This document shows positions 62,038 through 64,000 of a stretch of 64,000 nt of DNA, piece by piece. Position numbers and translations under genes: made by a program. The stretch covers positions 51,248,158 to 51,312,157 of the forward strand of contig OY829540.1 of the NCBI GenBank assembly GCA_963691705.1, given 5' to 3'. The notes beneath the pieces are model-generated. The model saw only the letters and a program-made list of their open reading frames with translations, made no database searches and was not told where the DNA came from. Positions within the stretch are counted from its first letter, which is position 1; each line of letters starts with the position of its first letter. Source of the stretch: Viola odorata (lineage: Eukaryota; Streptophyta; Magnoliopsida; Malpighiales; Violaceae).

Positions 62038-62204
62038 TTGCGGTGTCCCCGTTCGGATGTCAACTTTCATTTTCTACATAGAGGTTCGAGAATTGCGGTG
62101 TCCCGGTTCGGATCTCAGGTTTACGTTTTCTGCATCGACTTCCGAGAATTGCGGTGTCCCCGTTCGGATGTCAACTTTCAGTTTTCTGGATAGAGGTTTG
62201 AGAA
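62038..62204 (+). repeat. Truncated block head (B1-A-B2, 167 bp)
   Basis: An anchor-type B1 is followed at once by the GTCCCGG-core A and a B2 with TGGATAGAGG, which are monomers 6 and 7 of P or Q. Monomers 2-5 are missing. This joins the end of the last T block to the 780-bp hybrid units. Confidence 0.83.
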
Positions 62205-62984
62205 TTACGGTGTCCCCGTTCGGATCTCAGGTTTACGTTTTGTGCATCGACTTCTGAGAATTGCGGTGTCCCCGTTCGGATCTCAGGTTTACGTTTTGTG
62301 CATCGACTTCTGAGAATTGCGGTTTCCCCGTTCGGATCTCAGGTTTACGTTTTCTGCATCGACTTTCGAGAATTGCGGTGTCCCCGTTCGTATGTCAACT
62401 TTCATTTTCTACATAGAGGTTCGAGAATTGCGGTGTCCCCGTTCGGATCTCAGGTTTACGTTTTCTGTATTGACTTTCGAGAATTGCGGTGTCCCCATTC
62501 GGATCTCAGGTTTACGTTTTCTGCATCGACTTCCGAGAATTGCGGTGTGCCCATTCAGATGTCAACTTTCAGTTTTCTGCATAGAGGTTTGAGAATTGCG
62601 GTGTCCCCGTTCGGATCTCAGGTTTACGTTTTCTGCATCGACTTCCGAGAATTGTGGTGTCCCCGTTCGGATGTCAACTTTTAGTTTTCTGAATAGAGGT
62701 CCGAGAATTGCGGTGTCCCTATTCGGATGTCAACTTCATTGTCTACATAGAGGTTCGAGAATTGCGGTGTCCCCGTTCGGATCTTAGGTTTACATTTTCT
62801 GCATCGACTTCCGAGAATTGCGGTGTCCCCGTTCGGATGTCAACTTTCATTTTCTACATAGAGGTTCGGGAATTGCGGTGTCCCCGTTCGGATCTCAAGT
62901 TTACATTTTCTGCATCGACTTCCGTGAATTGCGGTTTCCCCATTCAGATGTAAACTTTCATTTTCTACATAGAGGTTCTGAGAA
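62205..62984 (+). repeat. 780-bp hybrid unit, copy 1 (14 monomers)
   Basis: Two consecutive A monomers with TTTTGTGC and CTTCTGA lead into A, B1, A, A, a GTGTGCCCATTCAG B2, A, CAACTTTTAG B2, the CCCTATTC 54-bp B1, CTTAGG A, GGTTCGG B1, CTCAAG A and GTAAAC B1. It joins Q-type monomers to T-tail monomers. Private changes include CTGTATTGAC near 62466, GTTCGTATG near 62388 and CATTGTC near 62738. The final B1 ends GGTTCTGA, making it 56 bp. Confidence 0.87.
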
Positions 62985-63763
62985 TTGCGGTGTCCCCGTT
63001 CGGATCTCAGGTTTACGTTTTGTGCATCGACTTCTGAGAATTGCGGTGTCCCCGTTCGGATCTCAGGTTTACGTTTTGTGCATCGACTTCTGAGAATTGC
63101 GGTGTCCCCGTTCGGATCTCAGGTTTACGTTTTCTGCATCGACTTTCGAGAATTGCGGTGTCCCCGTTCGGATGTCAACTTTCATTTTCTACATAGAGGT
63201 TCGAGAATTGCTGTGTCCCCGTTCGGATCTCAGGTTTACGTTTTCTATATCGACTTTTGAGAATTGCGGTGTCCCCGTTCGGATCTCAGGTTTACGTTTT
63301 CTGCATCGACTTCCGAGAATTGCGGTGTGCCCATTCAGATGTCAACTTTCAGTTTTCTGCATAGAGGTTTGAGAATTGCGGTGTCCCCGTTCGGATCTCA
63401 GGTTTACGTTTTCTGCATCGACTTCCGAGAATTGCGGTGTCCCCGTTCGGATGTCAACTTTTAGTTTTCTGAATAGAGGTCCGAGAATTGCGGTGTCCCT
63501 ATTCGGATGTCAACTTCATTTTCTACATAGAGGTTCGAGAATTGCGGTGTCCCCGTTCGGATCTTAGGTTTACATTTTCTGCATCGACTTCCGAGAATTG
63601 CGGTGTCCCCGTTCGGATGTCAACTTTCATTTTCTACATAGAGGTTCGGGAATTGCGGTGTCCCCGTTCGGATCTCAAGTTTACATTTTCTGCATCGACT
63701 TCCGTGAATTGCGGTTTCCCCATTCAGATGTAAACTTTCATTTTCTACATAGAGGTTCGAGAA
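62985..63763 (+). repeat. 780-bp hybrid unit, copy 2 (14 monomers, 779 bp)
   Basis: It has the same 14-monomer order as the previous copy at an offset of 780. It is one base shorter because the last B1 ends GGTTCGA. It differs in several single bases, for example CTATATCGAC near 63246 and a TTGCTGTG core near 63209. The two copies have diverged more from each other than the 3,509-bp units have, judging by private changes. Confidence 0.87.
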
Positions 63764-64000
63764 TTGCGGTGTCCCTGTTCGGATCTTAGGTTTACATTTT
63801 CTGCATCGACTTCCGAGAATTGCAGTGTCCCCGTTCGGATGTCAACTTTCATTTTCTACATAGAGGTTCGAGAATTGCGGTGTCCCCGTTCGGATCTCAG
63901 GTTTACATTTTCTGCATCGACTTCTTAGAATTGCGGTGTCCCCGTTCGGATCTTAGGTTTACGTTTTCTACATCGACTTCCGAGAATTGTGGTGTCCCCG
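63764..64000 (+). repeat. Return to a standard block head, cut by the window end
   Basis: One CTTAGG A monomer with a CCCTGTTC core (63764-63819) precedes an anchor B1 at 63820 whose core has GCAGTG. An A ending CTTCTTA (63875), a CTTAGG A (63931) and the first 14 bases of a TTGTGG monomer follow. This is the invariant head of P, Q, R and T, so another block starts here. Its type cannot be told. Confidence 0.85.

Larger units (their letters stand above)
1..64000 (+). repeat. Satellite DNA array, 55-56 bp monomer, spanning the whole window
   Basis: Every stretch of the window parses into 54-56 bp monomers that open with the core TTGCGGTGTCCCCGTTCGG. All are in one orientation, with no inversion and no non-satellite insertion seen. 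My parse gives about 1,149 complete monomers, which agrees with 64,000/55.7. The + strand is T-rich: a type A monomer has 19 T, 8 A, 15 C and 14 G. Neither array edge is present. Long, higher-order, gene-free arrays of this kind are typical of eukaryotic centromeric, pericentromeric or other heterochromatin. Which of these applies, and in which organism, cannot be told from the sequence alone. Confidence 0.98.

Noticed and set aside
14537..63763. The 780-bp length shared by 14537-15316 and the units at 62205-63763 as one repeat family
   Set aside because: Monomer order differs. The first is a P block lacking monomers 9-14, the others are Q/T hybrids. Equal length only reflects 14 monomers each.
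1..64000. Hundreds of + strand open reading frames of 62-187 codons as protein genes
   Set aside because: They overlap in all three frames with the same peptides recurring from each frame. Block lengths such as 167, 724 and 947 are not multiples of three, starts and stops fall at arbitrary points of the repeat, and there is no start context, domain or codon signal.
1..64000. CRISPR array (constant core of about 24 bases with 31-32 base variable parts)
   Set aside because: The variable parts fall into three recurring families and return in fixed higher-order order; spacers would be unique. There is no leader or cas gene, and the length is far beyond any CRISPR array.
1..64000. A repetitive protein gene (minisatellite-coded)
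   Set aside because: Monomers of 54, 55 and 56 bp are mixed without any tendency to keep one frame, and single-base length changes are tolerated freely.
1..64000. Ribosomal DNA spacer sub-repeats
   Set aside because: No rRNA-like sequence occurs in 64 kb, and the repeat is never interrupted.
1..64000. Transposon, terminal inverted repeat or integrated virus
   Set aside because: No non-satellite insertion, target-site duplication or coding domain was seen at any block boundary. All boundaries are monomer-to-monomer.
1..64000. Exact CENP-B box or telomere-type repeat
   Set aside because: No exact box core and no TTAGGG-like tandem repeat was seen. Only the imperfect 7-of-9 junction match is reported.
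1..64000. Naming the organism from the monomer
   Set aside because: I do not recognise the sequence. The repeat structure supports a eukaryote but no specific lineage.

Overview
The whole 64,000-base window is one uninterrupted satellite-DNA array. I find no protein gene, RNA gene, transposon, CRISPR array or unique sequence anywhere in it, and both ends run off inside the array. The basic monomer is 55-56 bp, always in the same head-to-tail orientation. It has a near-constant core (TTGCGGTGTCCCCGTTCGG, then AT) and one of three tail families, which I call A (56 bp), B1 (55 bp) and B2 (56 bp). My hand parse gives about 1,149 complete monomers with a mean of 55.7 bp. This implies a eukaryote and a heterochromatic, possibly centromeric or pericentromeric, locus. 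I do not recognise the monomer and cannot name the lineage.

The array is hierarchical. The commonest local order is A-A-B, a trimer of about 167 bp. Trimers and dimers are assembled into blocks that all start with the same three monomers (B1, an A ending in CTTCTTA, then an A starting with CTTAGG). Block P has 20 monomers (1,114 bp), Q has 17 (947 bp), R has 13 (724 bp) and T has 27 (1,503 bp). I define block starts at the first T of the core TTGCGG. The canonical higher-order repeat is Q-R-R-P, 63 monomers in exactly 3,509 bp.

Layout. Region I (1-28851) holds Q-R-R-P units: four are exactly 3,509 bp, and the others carry whole-monomer gains or losses (-334, +111, +112, one missing R, one extra P). 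Region II (28852-40936) switches to Q'-S-R-P units of 3,453, 3,341 and 3,230 bp. Q' is a shortened P and S a shortened Q, and one R is replaced by three tandem 167-bp trimers. From 40937 to 42607 there is a Q-R transition. Region III (42608-62037) uses P-Q-R-T units of 4,288 bp, with a longer T variant (1,780 bp), a 445-bp 8-monomer amplification, and a 6.5-kb segment repeated at an offset of 8,797 bp. Region IV (62038-63819) has two copies of a 780-bp, 14-monomer hybrid unit. The last 181 bases re-enter a standard block head.

Nothing here works together as genes. The open frames of up to 187 codons on the + strand are by-products of a T-rich, stop-poor repeat read in three rotating frames. 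The interest lies in the array: how it is built, how it has recombined, its CpG content, and its possible chromosomal role. Coordinates and lengths come from reading the sequence by hand. Sequence identities were not computed.
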